Shown: piece by piece, positions 8,698-17,613 of the stretch
Position numbering within the stretch: position 1 is the stretch's first letter
Layout: each line of letters starts with the position of its first letter
DNA from: Methanoculleus sp. UBA430
GTDB taxonomy: Archaea > Halobacteriota > Methanomicrobia > Methanomicrobiales > Methanoculleaceae
DNA length: 64,000 nucleotides
Assembly (NCBI RefSeq): GCF_002506585.1
Contig: NZ_DAXW01000010.1
Span: forward strand, 1,509 to 65,508
Reading direction: 5' to 3'
Translations under genes and position numbers: made by a program
Notes under the pieces: model-generated
Database searches by the model: none
What the model was told of the DNA's origin: nothing
What the model saw: only the letters and a program-made list of their open reading frames with translations

Positions 8698-10548
8698 TTA
8701 CACCTCGATGGTGAGCAGGCCCTGTTTCTTGATCTTCGTGGTCATGTGGAAGAGGTCCCAGAACTGGGTGTACCCGGCCTTGTGGAGCCGCTCGAGGATC
8801 TTTGCTCGTTTGTCGACCTCATCGTAGATATCGGCCCGCCGGTTCTCGGGAATGCCGAGCATCGTTGCGATCTTGTTCTCGAGGAGGTAACTGCTCCCCC
8901 TGCCGGTAAAGGTGAAGGAGTCGGTCGCGGGGTCCCAGACGAACGCCGCCATGAAGGAGAACCCCTGGGTTTCGGGGTCGTAGCCCACGAGCTCGTTGAC
9001 GCTGAGCATCCGCCGGACGGTCCCGCCTCCGGGCAGTTTCACGGCGCTCTGGATGATGACCAGGTTTAAGTTATCGACGTAGGTCTTGGGGATGTTGATC
9101 GGGTCGCCGCAGAGACGCTGGATCAGTTTCTCGACCGACGCAGCGTGGAAGGTGCTCATCACCGGGTGGCCGGTCTGCATTGCGGAGAAGGCGACGGACC
9201 CTTCGACACCACGGATCTCACCGACCAGGATCTGGTTCGGGCGCTGACGGAGGGCGGCTTTCAGGAGGTCGAACATCGTGATCTCCGAGCCTTCGCCCTC
9301 GCCCTTCCCCTTGGCCTTCGCGACCTCGCGGGTCCAGTTCCGGTGGGGGACCGTCAGTTCGGGGGTGTCCTCGATGGTGACGATCTTGTTCTCGGGGGGA
9401 AGGAAGGTCGTCAGGGCGTTCAGGGTCGTCGTCTTGCCGCTCGCGGTCTCGCCGGAGACGAACATCGACATCCCGTATTCGAGGCAGATCCAGAGGTAGG
9501 CGGCCATCATGTAGTTGCACGCCCCGCTCTCGATGACCTGCAGGATGCTTAAGGGGACCTCGTTCACCTTACGGATGGTGAAGTTGCTGCCGTGCTTGCT
9601 GATCTCGGTCCCGTAGACGATGTTGATACGCGACCCGTCGGGGAGGGTCGCGTCCACGATGGGGTTTCTGTAGGTCAGCGGCCGTTTGATCCGTTCGGCG
9701 AGCTTGATGACGAAGGCGTCGAGCTCCTTTGAGTCCTGGAACCCGACGACCGATTTTAAGCCCTTGAAGATCTTGTGCTCGATGAAGATCGGCCCGACGC
9801 CGTCGCAGGTGATATCCTCGATGTACTGGTCGGAGAGGAACGGTTTGAGCGTCCCCATCTCGATCTTGTCGCGGATCATCAGGTACTCGAGCGCCTTGTA
9901 CTCCTGCTGCGAGAGGATGAGTCGCCCGTCGGCGAGCTGGGGATGCCCCGATGCCTGCGGGTTTGCCGACGCCCCGACCTCGGATGTGAGGAAGGTTTTT
10001 ATCCGGCTTTTGAGGTCTTTTGCGCCGCCGGAAAGAAGAGAGGGATCGATCTTCTCGTTCGGTTCCTGGACGTAGACGAGCTGCCGGATGAAGTTCTTCA
10101 GCACCTCGATACGCGCCGGCTCGGTCACCGGCTCCTCGTCGAGGGCGTCGATCATGTCGATCAGCCTCTCTTCGATCACCGGGAGGATCGCCTTGACGGA
10201 GTGGAGAAACGAGGGTTCGATCGGTATGTACCAGTTCCGGACGTCGTTCTGGTCCGGGAAGATATGGACGAACGTCGAGTCGTTGACCGGGTAGATGACG
10301 TTCGGGTTCTCCATCGATTTCAGGTCCCGCTTCAGCTCCGAGAGGAAGAGGGGGATGCCGACGGTGTTGACCGGCAGGATGTGGAGGTACTCGAGGAGGT
10401 GAGGGCTTGCTTTGACGTAATCCCGGGCGTTTGCCGGGAGCATACGGTAGAGGGCGCAGGACTCGACGTTGTTGTAGCAGTCGTTCCCCTCGTCGATGTA
10501 ATCGGGCTCGAAGGGGAGGGTCACCGTTGCTTCCAGTGCCGATCCCAT
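8698..10548 (-). CDS. flaI: FlaI/ArlI, archaellum assembly and rotation ATPase
   Basis: 616 residues. The secretion-type hexameric ATPase that powers both assembly and rotation. Walker A is GETASGKTTTL near residue 368; the catalytic glutamate region is NQILVGEIRGVEGSVAF near 440; the His box is QTGHPVMSTFHA near 468. A long N-terminal domain precedes them. It is framed by flaH (3-base gap) and flaJ (4-base gap). Confidence 0.96.
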   Translation of the reverse strand: MGSALEATVTLPFEPDYIDEGNDCYNNVESCALYRMLPANARDYVKASPHLLEYLHILPVNTVGIPLFLSELKRDLKSMENPNVIYPVNDSTFVHIFPDQNDVRNWYIPIEPSFLHSVKAILPVIEERLIDMIDALDEEPVTEPARIEVLKNFIRQLVYVQEPNEKIDPSLLSGGAKDLKSRIKTFLTSEVGASANPQASGHPQLADGRLILSQQEYKALEYLMIRDKIEMGTLKPFLSDQYIEDITCDGVGPIFIEHKIFKGLKSVVGFQDSKELDAFVIKLAERIKRPLTYRNPIVDATLPDGSRINIVYGTEISKHGSNFTIRKVNEVPLSILQVIESGACNYMMAAYLWICLEYGMSMFVSGETASGKTTTLNALTTFLPPENKIVTIEDTPELTVPHRNWTREVAKAKGKGEGEGSEITMFDLLKAALRQRPNQILVGEIRGVEGSVAFSAMQTGHPVMSTFHAASVEKLIQRLCGDPINIPKTYVDNLNLVIIQSAVKLPGGGTVRRMLSVNELVGYDPETQGFSFMAAFVWDPATDSFTFTGRGSSYLLENKIATMLGIPENRRADIYDEVDKRAKILERLHKAGYTQFWDLFHMTTKIKKQGLLTIEV

Positions 10549-10551
10549 TCT

Positions 10552-11295
10552 CTACACCTTCGCGACCGATACGGGGATGATCTTGATGCCGTACCCGGGG
10601 TGGACCTCGAAACTGATGATGTTTCCGGTGGTCTTTCGCGCGCCGCGGACCTTGACGACCTCGAGCATCATGACGTACTTGCCGCCGACGAGGGCTTTCT
10701 TCATGAAGAGGTGGGCGTCGCAGATCGAGCGGATGCGGACGAGGGAGTCCTCGACGAAGGCGTAGGTGTGCAGGGTGATCAGGATGGTCTTGCCGTGGTC
10801 GACGAGGTTTTTGCAGTTGGTGAAGAACGTGAGGACCGTGTCCTGCTTGGCGTACTCGGTGAAGAGGGTGAGCGAGTCGATGACGATCACCTGCGCTTTG
10901 CTCTGCTCCATGTAGTTGATCATCCGCTCGAGCGTTCCCTGCATCTTCTCTTTTGTCCACTCGAACCCGACGACGTGCATCGGAAAGACCCGGAGGTAGC
11001 CCCAGGCGAAGTAGTCGGAGATGTCAAGGCTCATCGACTCCATCTGCGAGAGGAAACTCTTGCTTGTGTTCTCGGTCGAGAAGAGGTCGACGTTGAACCC
11101 CTGTTTTAAGGCTCCCCAGATGACCTGCTGGGTGAGCACGCTCTTCCCGGTGTCGTTCTCGCCCTCGATGAGGTTGAGCGACCCGAGCGGGAGGCCGTCG
11201 GCGAGCTTCTTGTCGAGCTCGGAGTTCCCGGTCGAGAGGATCGACTGGTCGGGCAATCCGGAGTTCCTGCTGTCTGCTGTCTCGCTCGTCGTCAT
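10552..11295 (-). CDS. flaH: FlaH/ArlH, KaiC-like ATP-binding motor protein
   Basis: 247 residues from the ATG at 11295, preceded by a GAGGTGAG ribosome site at good spacing; a longer frame overlaps flaF and lacks such a site. Walker A is EGENDTGKSVLT near residue 48 and Walker B is AQVIVIDSLTLF near 138. FlaH forms a ring with FlaI and binds ATP without strong hydrolysis. Family, length and position all agree. Confidence 0.94.
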   Translation of the reverse strand: MTTSETADSRNSGLPDQSILSTGNSELDKKLADGLPLGSLNLIEGENDTGKSVLTQQVIWGALKQGFNVDLFSTENTSKSFLSQMESMSLDISDYFAWGYLRVFPMHVVGFEWTKEKMQGTLERMINYMEQSKAQVIVIDSLTLFTEYAKQDTVLTFFTNCKNLVDHGKTILITLHTYAFVEDSLVRIRSICDAHLFMKKALVGGKYVMMLEVVKVRGARKTTGNIISFEVHPGYGIKIIPVSVAKV

Positions 11296-11305
11296 GTTGC
11301 TCACC

Positions 11306-11758
11306 TCACGTGTACGCTGAACTGGAAACCCCGTTTCCGGTGACAACCTGGACCCACGTGGCGTTCTCGTCTTTGAACCCGACGGCGAGGGTGAGCGTCT
11401 CGCCGGGATCGAGTCCGCCGGGGTGGATATCGTCCGGGGTTATGCTCACTCTGCTCCAGTTCCCGTAGGGGACATAGACCGGGACGCCCCCGCTCAAGAG
11501 GTAGACGTCGAGAGACGAGATCTCGACGATCGGTTCGCTCCCGGTGTTCTTCACCTCGACATAGAGGGTCTGGCCGGCGATCGTCGTGTTCTGGATTGCG
11601 ATCGCCGTCCGCATGCGGGTCTCCTGGTGTACGGCGAGGTTGTTCTGCGCCTCGACCATCACCTCCGTGGTGGCCAGGGTGCCGCCGACCAGAATGTAGG
11701 CGGTGGCGACCAGGAGGAGAATGCCGATGCCGGATGCGACGAGGGGTCCCACGCTCAT
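11306..11758 (-). CDS. flaF: FlaF-like archaellum stator protein
   Basis: 150 residues: one N-terminal membrane helix (VASGIGILLLVATAYILVGG) and an extracytoplasmic beta-sandwich with the pattern VEVKNTGSEPIVEISSLDVY. FlaF and FlaG form a complex anchored in the membrane that contacts the S-layer. The N-terminus followed by an amphipathic VEAQNNLAVHQETRMRT helix resembles FlaF, but FlaF and FlaG are similar and the two labels could be swapped here. Confidence 0.8.
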   Translation of the reverse strand: MSVGPLVASGIGILLLVATAYILVGGTLATTEVMVEAQNNLAVHQETRMRTAIAIQNTTIAGQTLYVEVKNTGSEPIVEISSLDVYLLSGGVPVYVPYGNWSRVSITPDDIHPGGLDPGETLTLAVGFKDENATWVQVVTGNGVSSSAYT

Positions 11759-11760
11759 GG

Positions 11761-12255
11761 CTAGTCACCCGCGTTGAAGGTGGTCGATCGTGAGAGCCCT
11801 GTCGGGAGGACGAACTGGAAGTAGACGACGCTCTCTGTGGCGGGGATTTTTTGGGTTTCGGCCTCGATGTATAAGGTCTCGCCGGGGTCCCAGTAGTTGT
11901 TCGTGTCTTCCAGGATCTCGTGGGTCCAGGCGCCATCCGTGACCGCCTCCTTCCACGTCAACCGGACGAAGTCGCCCTGGCCCCCGAGGAAGACGTCGGC
12001 CTTCCGGATCTCGGTGCCGGCGATCCTCCCGGTGCCGACGTTTTTGATCCAGATGCGGGCGGTGTCGTTTCTATCGCTCGCGTAGGTCGTGACGATCTTC
12101 ACGTCTACGCTCAGCCGTTCGTCTACCTTGTGGGAGGACGACGCGATCGTGCCCGAGAGGGTGTAGATGACGGGGAAGACTGCGTTAATGAGGACGCCGG
12201 CCGAGATGATGGCGGCGATGAGGAACATCGCGGTGGTGAAGGCTTCACTCGACAT
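11761..12255 (-). CDS. flaG: FlaG-like archaellum stator protein
   Basis: 164 residues with an N-terminal helix (TTAMFLIAAIISAGVLINA), a segment SSHKVDERLSVDVKIV that resembles the FlaG signature, and a beta-sandwich (IWIKNVGTGRIAGTEI). It is the monotopic partner of FlaF in the stator-like complex outside the membrane. The gene sits two bases before flaF and three after the flaD/E stop. Confidence 0.82.
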   Translation of the reverse strand: MSSEAFTTAMFLIAAIISAGVLINAVFPVIYTLSGTIASSSHKVDERLSVDVKIVTTYASDRNDTARIWIKNVGTGRIAGTEIRKADVFLGGQGDFVRLTWKEAVTDGAWTHEILEDTNNYWDPGETLYIEAETQKIPATESVVYFQFVLPTGLSRSTTFNAGD

Positions 12256-12258
12256 CCA

Positions 12259-13047
12259 TCATATCCTGTCAAGGAGTTCGATCCAGGTATCGCCGCCGTC
12301 TCGTTCCTGTGAAGATGGTTTTCCGGCGTCCAGCCCGGCCGAACGCCTGCGGGCGAGCATCAGGACCTCGATCATGTCCCGGTCCAGCGTCGCGTCCTCG
12401 GGGTCGAGGATGCGGTTTAAGACGTAGAGTTCGGAGACGAACTCGTTCGGGCCGATCTCGGCGACGTCACCCCGGGTCGCGGGGGCCATCCGCATGATCT
12501 CCCGGATCTGGTCGGCGACCTCGTCGGTGATGTAGCCCATCGACCGGTAGGCGTCGATCATGATCGTCATGTGCTCGTGCCCGTACTTGGAGCAGCCCTG
12601 GTGCACCCAGGCAAAGAGCCGGTGGACCTTCTGGAGTTTGAGTTTACCCGGGGACTTCTCCTGGGGAGGCACGCTCTCCGGGGGGAGGAGTGGTATGCTC
12701 TCCGGGGGGAGGCAGGCCGCTGCCAGGTCCGTCGGGAAGAGTCCGCCGGGGTTCTCGGGCGCTGTAGTCTTCTGTCCGCCGAGGTCGAGGGGTACACCGT
12801 CCAGCAGGTCGTCGTCTGTATCCCGGGGGAGGGCCGGCGGCTCGAACCGGCCTCCCGTATACGGTGCGGTGCTGGTGAACGGGTTGTCCAGTTCGTTCAT
12901 CCGTTCCCGGAGGTCGATGAGCAGACGCTTGATCGAGGTCTTGACGAAGTCCAGTTCCTTCTCGAGCGTGTCGAGACGGGCTTCCGGGTCCTCCGAGGAC
13001 GCGCCGGAGAGTATTTTATCGATCTGAGCCTGGTCTACCCCCACCAT
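12259..13047 (-). CDS. FlaD/E-type (ArlCDE) cytoplasmic archaellum protein
   Basis: 262 residues. The N-terminus has a coiled coil (LDTLEKELDFVKTSIKRLL), then a Pro-rich linker with the near-duplicate PPESIPLLPPESVPP, then a conserved C-terminal ArlCE-type domain (LHRLFAWVHQGCSKYGH-like region, through YITDEVADQIREIM). These proteins receive the taxis signal from CheF and contact the FlaH/I motor. It is the promoter-proximal gene of the fla accessory operon. C, D and E are not separable from sequence alone. Confidence 0.85.
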   Translation of the reverse strand: MVGVDQAQIDKILSGASSEDPEARLDTLEKELDFVKTSIKRLLIDLRERMNELDNPFTSTAPYTGGRFEPPALPRDTDDDLLDGVPLDLGGQKTTAPENPGGLFPTDLAAACLPPESIPLLPPESVPPQEKSPGKLKLQKVHRLFAWVHQGCSKYGHEHMTIMIDAYRSMGYITDEVADQIREIMRMAPATRGDVAEIGPNEFVSELYVLNRILDPEDATLDRDMIEVLMLARRRSAGLDAGKPSSQERDGGDTWIELLDRI

Positions 13048-13465
13048 AATGGTGAGTTATATAATTGTCATAGTTAATAAATTTTATTCCTGTGGATGGG
13101 GGTTTACCGGCTAGTTTGGCGGGTTCTGTTGGTTGAGGAGGGGTGGTTTTGGTGGGGGGGTCGGCTGTGGCCGGAGAAGGCCACGACCAACCCGACCCGG
13201 TGCGATCGGGGGAGCAGTCCGGGGCTTTCGGGCAGAGAGGAGGTAGTTTTCTGCTGGCCCTGTCTGCACTGCAGGGGCCGGCCTGCCGGAAGATCCCGGC
13301 GAATGCTTTTGTTCATGGCGTATCGAACCCTGTTGACTGCATGTTGTTCCATATAATGCCTTCCAGTGGTTAAGCGGGATAATTTACGAAGATATAAGAT
13401 TCGACGGGCCGAAAATTAACCCATCGGTAAATTAACTCTTCCTATGTTTCATCAGGGCGGTACCT
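13048..13465. other. 418-base divergent intergenic region
   Basis: Separates the leftward fla operon from the rightward membrane-protein gene. It holds the fla promoter at its left end, GC-rich hairpins near 13166-13190 (GTGGCC/GGCCAC) and 13255-13282 (GGCCCTG/CAGGGGCC), and AT-rich sequence from 13380 that probably carries the rightward promoter. Open frames here do not look like genes. Confidence 0.6.
13072..13084 (-). promoter_or_regulatory. Probable TATA box of the fla accessory operon
   Basis: The minus strand reads AAATTTATTAACTATG upstream of the flaD/E start, centred about 32 bases before the ATG. No strong ribosome site lies between, so the transcript would be leaderless or nearly so. 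A second AT-rich stretch (AATTATATAAC) sits too close to the ATG to act as its TATA box. Confidence 0.45.
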
Positions 13466-15382
13466 ATGAGTTCACGACGAGGGTCAACAACGAAGCCTCA
13501 ATCGGGGCAGGCGGACGAGATCCGGGGCCAGCCGGAGCGGGGAGCGGTTTCAGGTTTCCTTGATGGGAATCTTGTTCCGGTGCTCATCTTCCTCTTCGCG
13601 CTCTTCTTTATCATAACGTTCTCGAACCCGGCGCTCTTCTTAAACGATGAGTGGATCACGGTCAACCAGCTGCACCAGTTCGCCGAGGGGCACCAGATCG
13701 TCGTGAACGAGGGGAAGTACGGTACGTTCGTGAACGGGACGCCGGGGCCCTATATGCAGTCCCACCACAACCTCCTCGGCTACACGATGATGCTCCCTGT
13801 CCTCTCGCTTCCTGCACTCTGGTTCTTCGGGCTCTTCGGCGACCAGTTCAGGATCGCGGTCGTCCTCCTCTGGTCGATGCTGCCGGTCGCGATGGCGGTG
13901 CTGGTCGATGCCTATCGTCCCGAGTATGCCCGGTGGCGGGGGATCCGGTGGACGTGGCTCGTGATCGGTGGTGCTTTTGTGGGATTCCTCGCAAACCTGC
14001 TCCTCTACTACCCCTGGCCGTTCACCGCGCCGGATGCGCCCGTGGAGGCCGCAGCGGTGGTCTTCACGAACCATCTCCTCTTTGCCGCGCTCGCGGTGAT
14101 GGTCTACCTCACCTGCAGGACCGTATTTGAGGATACCTGGTTCTCGCTCTTCGGGACGATCGCCTGCATCTCCTGCTCCTCCTACATCTTCTGGGCGGCA
14201 AACGCGAAGGACCACATGCTGGTGGCGGCGATGCTGGCAGCGGCCCTCCTCTTCCTGGTGCGCTACATCCGGTACGGCAACCTCCGGGACGCTGCTTTCG
14301 GGTTTGGGTTCATCGGGCTGCTCGCCTGGGCACGGCCGGAGGTCGGGTTCGCAGTCTTTGTCTTTGCCATGCTCTACTTCGTCGGGCTCCAGGTCTCCCG
14401 CGGCCTCCTGCGGGGGCCGGTAACGGGGACGATAAAAGTGCTCTGCATACCCCTTGCCACCCTCGCGGGGGCCGTGCCGCTCTTCATCAACAACATCTGC
14501 GTGACGGGAAACCCGCTGGTGCCCTCGTTCCACGTCTACCAGAGCGGGGTCTGGCGTGGCGGGTCTGACGGAAATTTCATCGGTTCGGCCGAGGTGATCG
14601 GGGATGTCGTCCAGGCAGTCCCGGCGCCGTCAGATGGGGTCGCACGGTTCCTCTCGATGGTCACATCCCAGTTCTCGTCGTCGTGGTCGACCCTGCCCGG
14701 CGATATCTTCGGGATCCTCTTTGCCCCGGCGTCCGGGAACATGAGCCTCGTGGCGGTCTCGCCGCTGATCATCATTGCGCTGGTTCTGCTGCCCGTCCTG
14801 TTGTGGAGGAGGCCCGAACGGTTCACCGCTGTGGACCGGCAGATCGTCGTGTTCCTCGTCGTCGTCGGCATCGCAGTCTGGGTGGCATACCTCCGGTCGA
14901 TGCACGGGCTCAACACCAGCGACGGCATCGTCCCGGATATCCGGTACCTGACACCGTTCTATCTGCCGGTGGGGCTGCTCGGGGCCTACGCCGTATCGCG
15001 CCTGAGCAGCGCCGACCCGAAACGGCAGACGCTCTCGCTGGCCGCCGTCATCGCGGTCTCCGCCCCGGTGCTGCTTGTCGTTATGATGCTTTTCCAGCCC
15101 TACGGCGGCCTGTATGCCGGCTATACCATGTTCTTTACTCAGATCACGTTCGCGCTGCTTGGCGCAACTCTCATCCTCATCGCGGCGGGAGAGCGGTTCG
15201 GCGTACCGCCGAGATGGGTCACGGCGGCCCTGCTCCTTCTCATCGCCGCTCCGTTCGCGTGGCAGTTGATGATGCTCTTCCTCTACTCGGTGGCGAAGTT
15301 CAACGGCTACCCGCTCTGGATCCCGCTCGTCGAGACGCTCTTCCAGCACTGCATCGGGGTTTCGGGATTGGATATTCCCTGA
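13466..15382 (+). CDS. GT-C-like multi-pass membrane protein
   Basis: 638 residues with a polar cytoplasmic N-terminus (~35 residues) and about a dozen membrane helices. The first external loop carries FLNDEWITVNQLHQFAEG, the place where GT-C glycosyltransferases of the PMT/GT39 type carry their catalytic acidic pair. Such enzymes move sugar from lipid carriers to proteins or glycans outside the membrane. It lies between the archaellin pair and the fla accessory operon but on the opposite strand, so a role in glycosylating surface proteins is plausible but unproven. No metal or acceptor motif is diagnostic. Confidence 0.65.
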   Translation: MSSRRGSTTKPQSGQADEIRGQPERGAVSGFLDGNLVPVLIFLFALFFIITFSNPALFLNDEWITVNQLHQFAEGHQIVVNEGKYGTFVNGTPGPYMQSHHNLLGYTMMLPVLSLPALWFFGLFGDQFRIAVVLLWSMLPVAMAVLVDAYRPEYARWRGIRWTWLVIGGAFVGFLANLLLYYPWPFTAPDAPVEAAAVVFTNHLLFAALAVMVYLTCRTVFEDTWFSLFGTIACISCSSYIFWAANAKDHMLVAAMLAAALLFLVRYIRYGNLRDAAFGFGFIGLLAWARPEVGFAVFVFAMLYFVGLQVSRGLLRGPVTGTIKVLCIPLATLAGAVPLFINNICVTGNPLVPSFHVYQSGVWRGGSDGNFIGSAEVIGDVVQAVPAPSDGVARFLSMVTSQFSSSWSTLPGDIFGILFAPASGNMSLVAVSPLIIIALVLLPVLLWRRPERFTAVDRQIVVFLVVVGIAVWVAYLRSMHGLNTSDGIVPDIRYLTPFYLPVGLLGAYAVSRLSSADPKRQTLSLAAVIAVSAPVLLVVMMLFQPYGGLYAGYTMFFTQITFALLGATLILIAAGERFGVPPRWVTAALLLLIAAPFAWQLMMLFLYSVAKFNGYPLWIPLVETLFQHCIGVSGLDIP

Positions 15383-15804
15383 ACCCGAACTCCCTTTTTT
15401 GTAGCGATTCCCAAGGTTCCGCAGTGCAATATCGCTTAAATTCTCGTCGCGCTTATATGGGGTCGTCCCCCGAACTTGATATGAGAAGAGGGGCATATTG
15501 AGCCGATGTTGATATGGTCAATAACCGCACCAATCGAGCGCTTTACCTGGTAGATCACACCCACAGTGGGTTGCATGTCGCGGCAATGTGCTGTCGGTCG
15601 GGGTGGGACGATGCATCTGTCTCCCGAATCGTCTGGCGGGAGAGCAGGTGGTGGGTCCTGAGATTGATCGTTGTTGAGCCTGCTACGCCTCTCCGGGTCT
15701 CGTCGTGCCGGAGGGAGAAGATCTCTGAGATCATGCTGTCAGTTCCGTTTATCCTCTCGTTTCCGCACTCTTCCTATGAGCGCTGGATGGAGGCAGGCGT
15801 AGCA

Positions 15805-15842
15805 GGATACACGTGCCCGGCTGACATGTTCACCGGGTTGGA
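15805..15842. repeat. 38-bp direct repeat, copy 1
   Basis: First copy of a perfect 38-base repeat, beginning GGATACACGTGCCCGG and ending CACCGGGTTGGA; the second copy starts 70 bases later. The 32-base gap between copies is unrelated. No other copy was noticed in the window. Confidence 0.9.
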
Positions 15843-15874
15843 ACCGTCGAGGTCGATCAGGCTGCCGGCTCCGG

Positions 15875-15912
15875 GGATACACGTGCCCGGCTGACATGTT
15901 CACCGGGTTGGA
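15875..15912. repeat. 38-bp direct repeat, copy 2
   Basis: Second copy, identical over all 38 bases to 15805-15842. It ends about 50 bases before the archaellin terminator. Two copies with one spacer do not make a CRISPR array. Confidence 0.9.
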
Positions 15913-15962
15913 TCCGTTGCAGGCCGCGGCTCCTACAAAATTACTGCACCAATACTTGAAAG

Positions 15963-15973
15963 ATAAAAAAAGG
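15963..15973 (-). terminator. Poly-T terminator of the archaellin operon
   Basis: On the minus strand a run of seven T's (CCTTTTTTTATC) begins about 22 bases after the stop codon of the second archaellin. This is the usual form of an archaeal terminator. Confidence 0.65.
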
Positions 15974-15994
15974 ATTGTAGGTAAGCGTTCACCG

Positions 15995-16609
15995 CTAGAG
16001 AGTGTTCACTGTGTTTAGATATGCCGGTACGGTCTTCTTGATCGGGTAGACTGCACCGACCGCCGGCTGAAGGTTCACGGAGAACGGAGTGTTGGGTTTC
16101 AACTCTACAGTATCGGGGAACACGATCTTCAACACAAACTGCTCTCCCGGTTCGAGGAGATGATTCTTAGTGTCGCCGATATCATTGTAGGTATTATTGA
16201 CAGCCCAGGTACCAGCAGAGGGCGTAGAGGGCGTACCACTCCCACCACTCACGACGGAGCTATCCTTGTCATACGTTATGACCTCTGACACCGTTCCGCT
16301 GGTGAACGTCACCAGCATCTGGCTGATATCGATCGGCGTGCCGCCCGCAGTATTTCCGACAGTGAACTCAATGGAGCCAAGCTCACTCCCGCTGCTAGTG
16401 GCACGCCCATAGATGTTGCCGATGATCTCCAGGCTGGAACTGGCCTGTTGCGAGCCTGTGTGGACGACCTGCTGCGCCTCCTGGGTTGCGAAGAACCCGG
16501 CACCGAGCATAACGTACGAGAAGACCGCGGCCACGACGACGAACGCGATCAGGACGATCGCCGCCTCAAGCCCGGTGAATGCATCCTCATTCTTAAACAG
16601 TTTCATCAT
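15995..16609 (-). CDS. Archaellin (FlaB-type), second of a tandem pair
   Basis: 204 residues from the ATG at 16609. Three ATGs lie close together; this one has GGTGA six bases ahead and gives an N-terminus exactly as long as that of the neighbouring archaellin. The class III signal peptide is MMKLFKNEDAFTG, cut before LEAAIVLIAF, leaving the hydrophobic helix that forms the filament core. The rest is a Thr/Gly/Val-rich outer domain. It shares a 34-residue N-terminal block with its neighbour but diverges after ~50 residues. One clear N-glycosylation sequon (NNT) is visible. Confidence 0.93.
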   Translation of the reverse strand: MMKLFKNEDAFTGLEAAIVLIAFVVVAAVFSYVMLGAGFFATQEAQQVVHTGSQQASSSLEIIGNIYGRATSSGSELGSIEFTVGNTAGGTPIDISQMLVTFTSGTVSEVITYDKDSSVVSGGSGTPSTPSAGTWAVNNTYNDIGDTKNHLLEPGEQFVLKIVFPDTVELKPNTPFSVNLQPAVGAVYPIKKTVPAYLNTVNTL

Positions 16610-16620
16610 TCTCATTCACC

Positions 16621-17226
16621 TCAGTAGACCTCGTAATTGTAGTTCGACTGGAAGTCCGGCGGTGCTATACGGTTGATCGGGAGCGCTGCGCCGATGTCGG
16701 GCTTGACCTCAACGGTGAACCGGTCGTTCGTGTTGATAGTAGGGAATGTCGTGGAACCGGGCGTTGAGCCTGGAATTGTGATCTTTACCATCTCGAATTT
16801 GTCGAGCATGTTGTTTTGCGGAGGTTCAGAGGTTTCATCTTGCGTAACTCCATCCACGTACCACACATCGTCTACCCCCTCAAACTCGTAGGTCTTCAGA
16901 TCATCGGTCGTCGATACGGTGAAGGTCACCTTTTCCATATCCACCGATGCCCCCCCGGCAGCAAGCTGCAGGAAGAAGCTGATCTTGCTCAGTTTTTCCG
17001 GATTTGCCGAGCTCTCAGCCGTCACAACCACCGGTCCTGACACCTCAAGGTTCGAGGTTGCCTGCCCCACGCCGGTATGCACGGTCCTCTGCGCCTCGCC
17101 GGTTGCGAAGAACCCGGCCCCGAGCATAACGTACGAGAATACAGCCGCGACGACGACGAACGCGATCAGGACGATCGCCGCCTCGAGGCCGGTAAATGCA
17201 TCTTCGTTTCTCACGAATTTACTCAT
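16621..17226 (-). CDS. Archaellin (FlaB-type), first of a tandem pair
   Basis: 201 residues. Signal peptide MSKFVRNEDAFTG followed by LEAAIVLIAFVVVAAVFSY, the archaellin polymerisation helix. The outer domain carries charged, Asp-rich segments unlike those of the second archaellin, so the pair may form different filament parts (main filament versus hook-like segment). The promoter lies ~115 bases upstream. It is separated by 3.2 kb and an opposite-strand gene from the assembly genes, so filament subunits are regulated apart from the motor. Confidence 0.93.
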   Translation of the reverse strand: MSKFVRNEDAFTGLEAAIVLIAFVVVAAVFSYVMLGAGFFATGEAQRTVHTGVGQATSNLEVSGPVVVTAESSANPEKLSKISFFLQLAAGGASVDMEKVTFTVSTTDDLKTYEFEGVDDVWYVDGVTQDETSEPPQNNMLDKFEMVKITIPGSTPGSTTFPTINTNDRFTVEVKPDIGAALPINRIAPPDFQSNYNYEVY

Positions 17227-17613
17227 GAAACGTTTCCTCCTGTTACCGGAGCCCGAATGAATCCATCATGAACGATCGTTCCATGAATGAGCGCCTCATC
17301 TGGGCTATTACGGTTCAGTGGAGACTATATGCAAACTAGCATATAAAAGTATCTTTATTCCCGGGGATTCGAGAACGGTCTATTCCCTGAAATAATGAGT
17401 AAAATCCGCCGTTTGCCGCACCCGGCCAGGATCAGCAAATATTTGTATCCGGAGGTGTAATACTAAGGATAACGGAAAATATCGTGCAATCAACCCCCGA
17501 TTTTCCGGCAAGATATTTCCGCGCAGGAAATATTCCACACCGGCCCGCTGCCGGTGACCGGAAGGGAGGGGGTGCCGCACAGGCCGTTCCTAACCGGTGA
17601 AGAGGTCGAGGTC
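17227..17613. other. Divergent intergenic region between archaellins and the next plus-strand gene
   Basis: 387 bases, AT-rich in its first half, containing the archaellin TATA box. Bases 17450-17490 are AT-rich and may hold the rightward promoter. An upstream in-frame extension of the next gene occupies 17554-17613 but has no good ribosome site. Confidence 0.5.
17340..17347 (-). promoter_or_regulatory. TATA box of the archaellin operon
   Basis: The minus strand reads TTTATATG, a close match to the archaeal consensus, with a purine-rich BRE-like stretch (AAAGATAC) just before it. Transcription starting ~25 bases downstream would give a leader of about 85-90 bases, longer than for most genes in the window. 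Confidence 0.6.

Larger units (their letters stand above)
15383..15994. other. 612-base intergenic region with a direct repeat and convergent ends
   Basis: Lies between the converging membrane-protein gene and archaellin genes. It contains a perfect 38-base direct repeat and the archaellin terminator. A 126-codon plus-strand frame (15514-15894) spans it, but its composition and lack of a recognisable domain make it unconvincing as a gene. Confidence 0.55.

Noticed and set aside
13104..13352. Small frames on both strands upstream of the GT-C-like gene
   Set aside because: They lie over GC-rich hairpins, lack ribosome sites and resemble no protein.
15514..15894. 126-codon plus-strand frame after the GT-C-like gene
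   Set aside because: It spans the 38-base repeat, has no recognisable domain and an unusual composition for this genome; kept only as intergenic DNA.
15805..15912. Two direct repeats as a minimal CRISPR array
   Set aside because: Only two copies with one spacer, no leader and no cas genes in the window.
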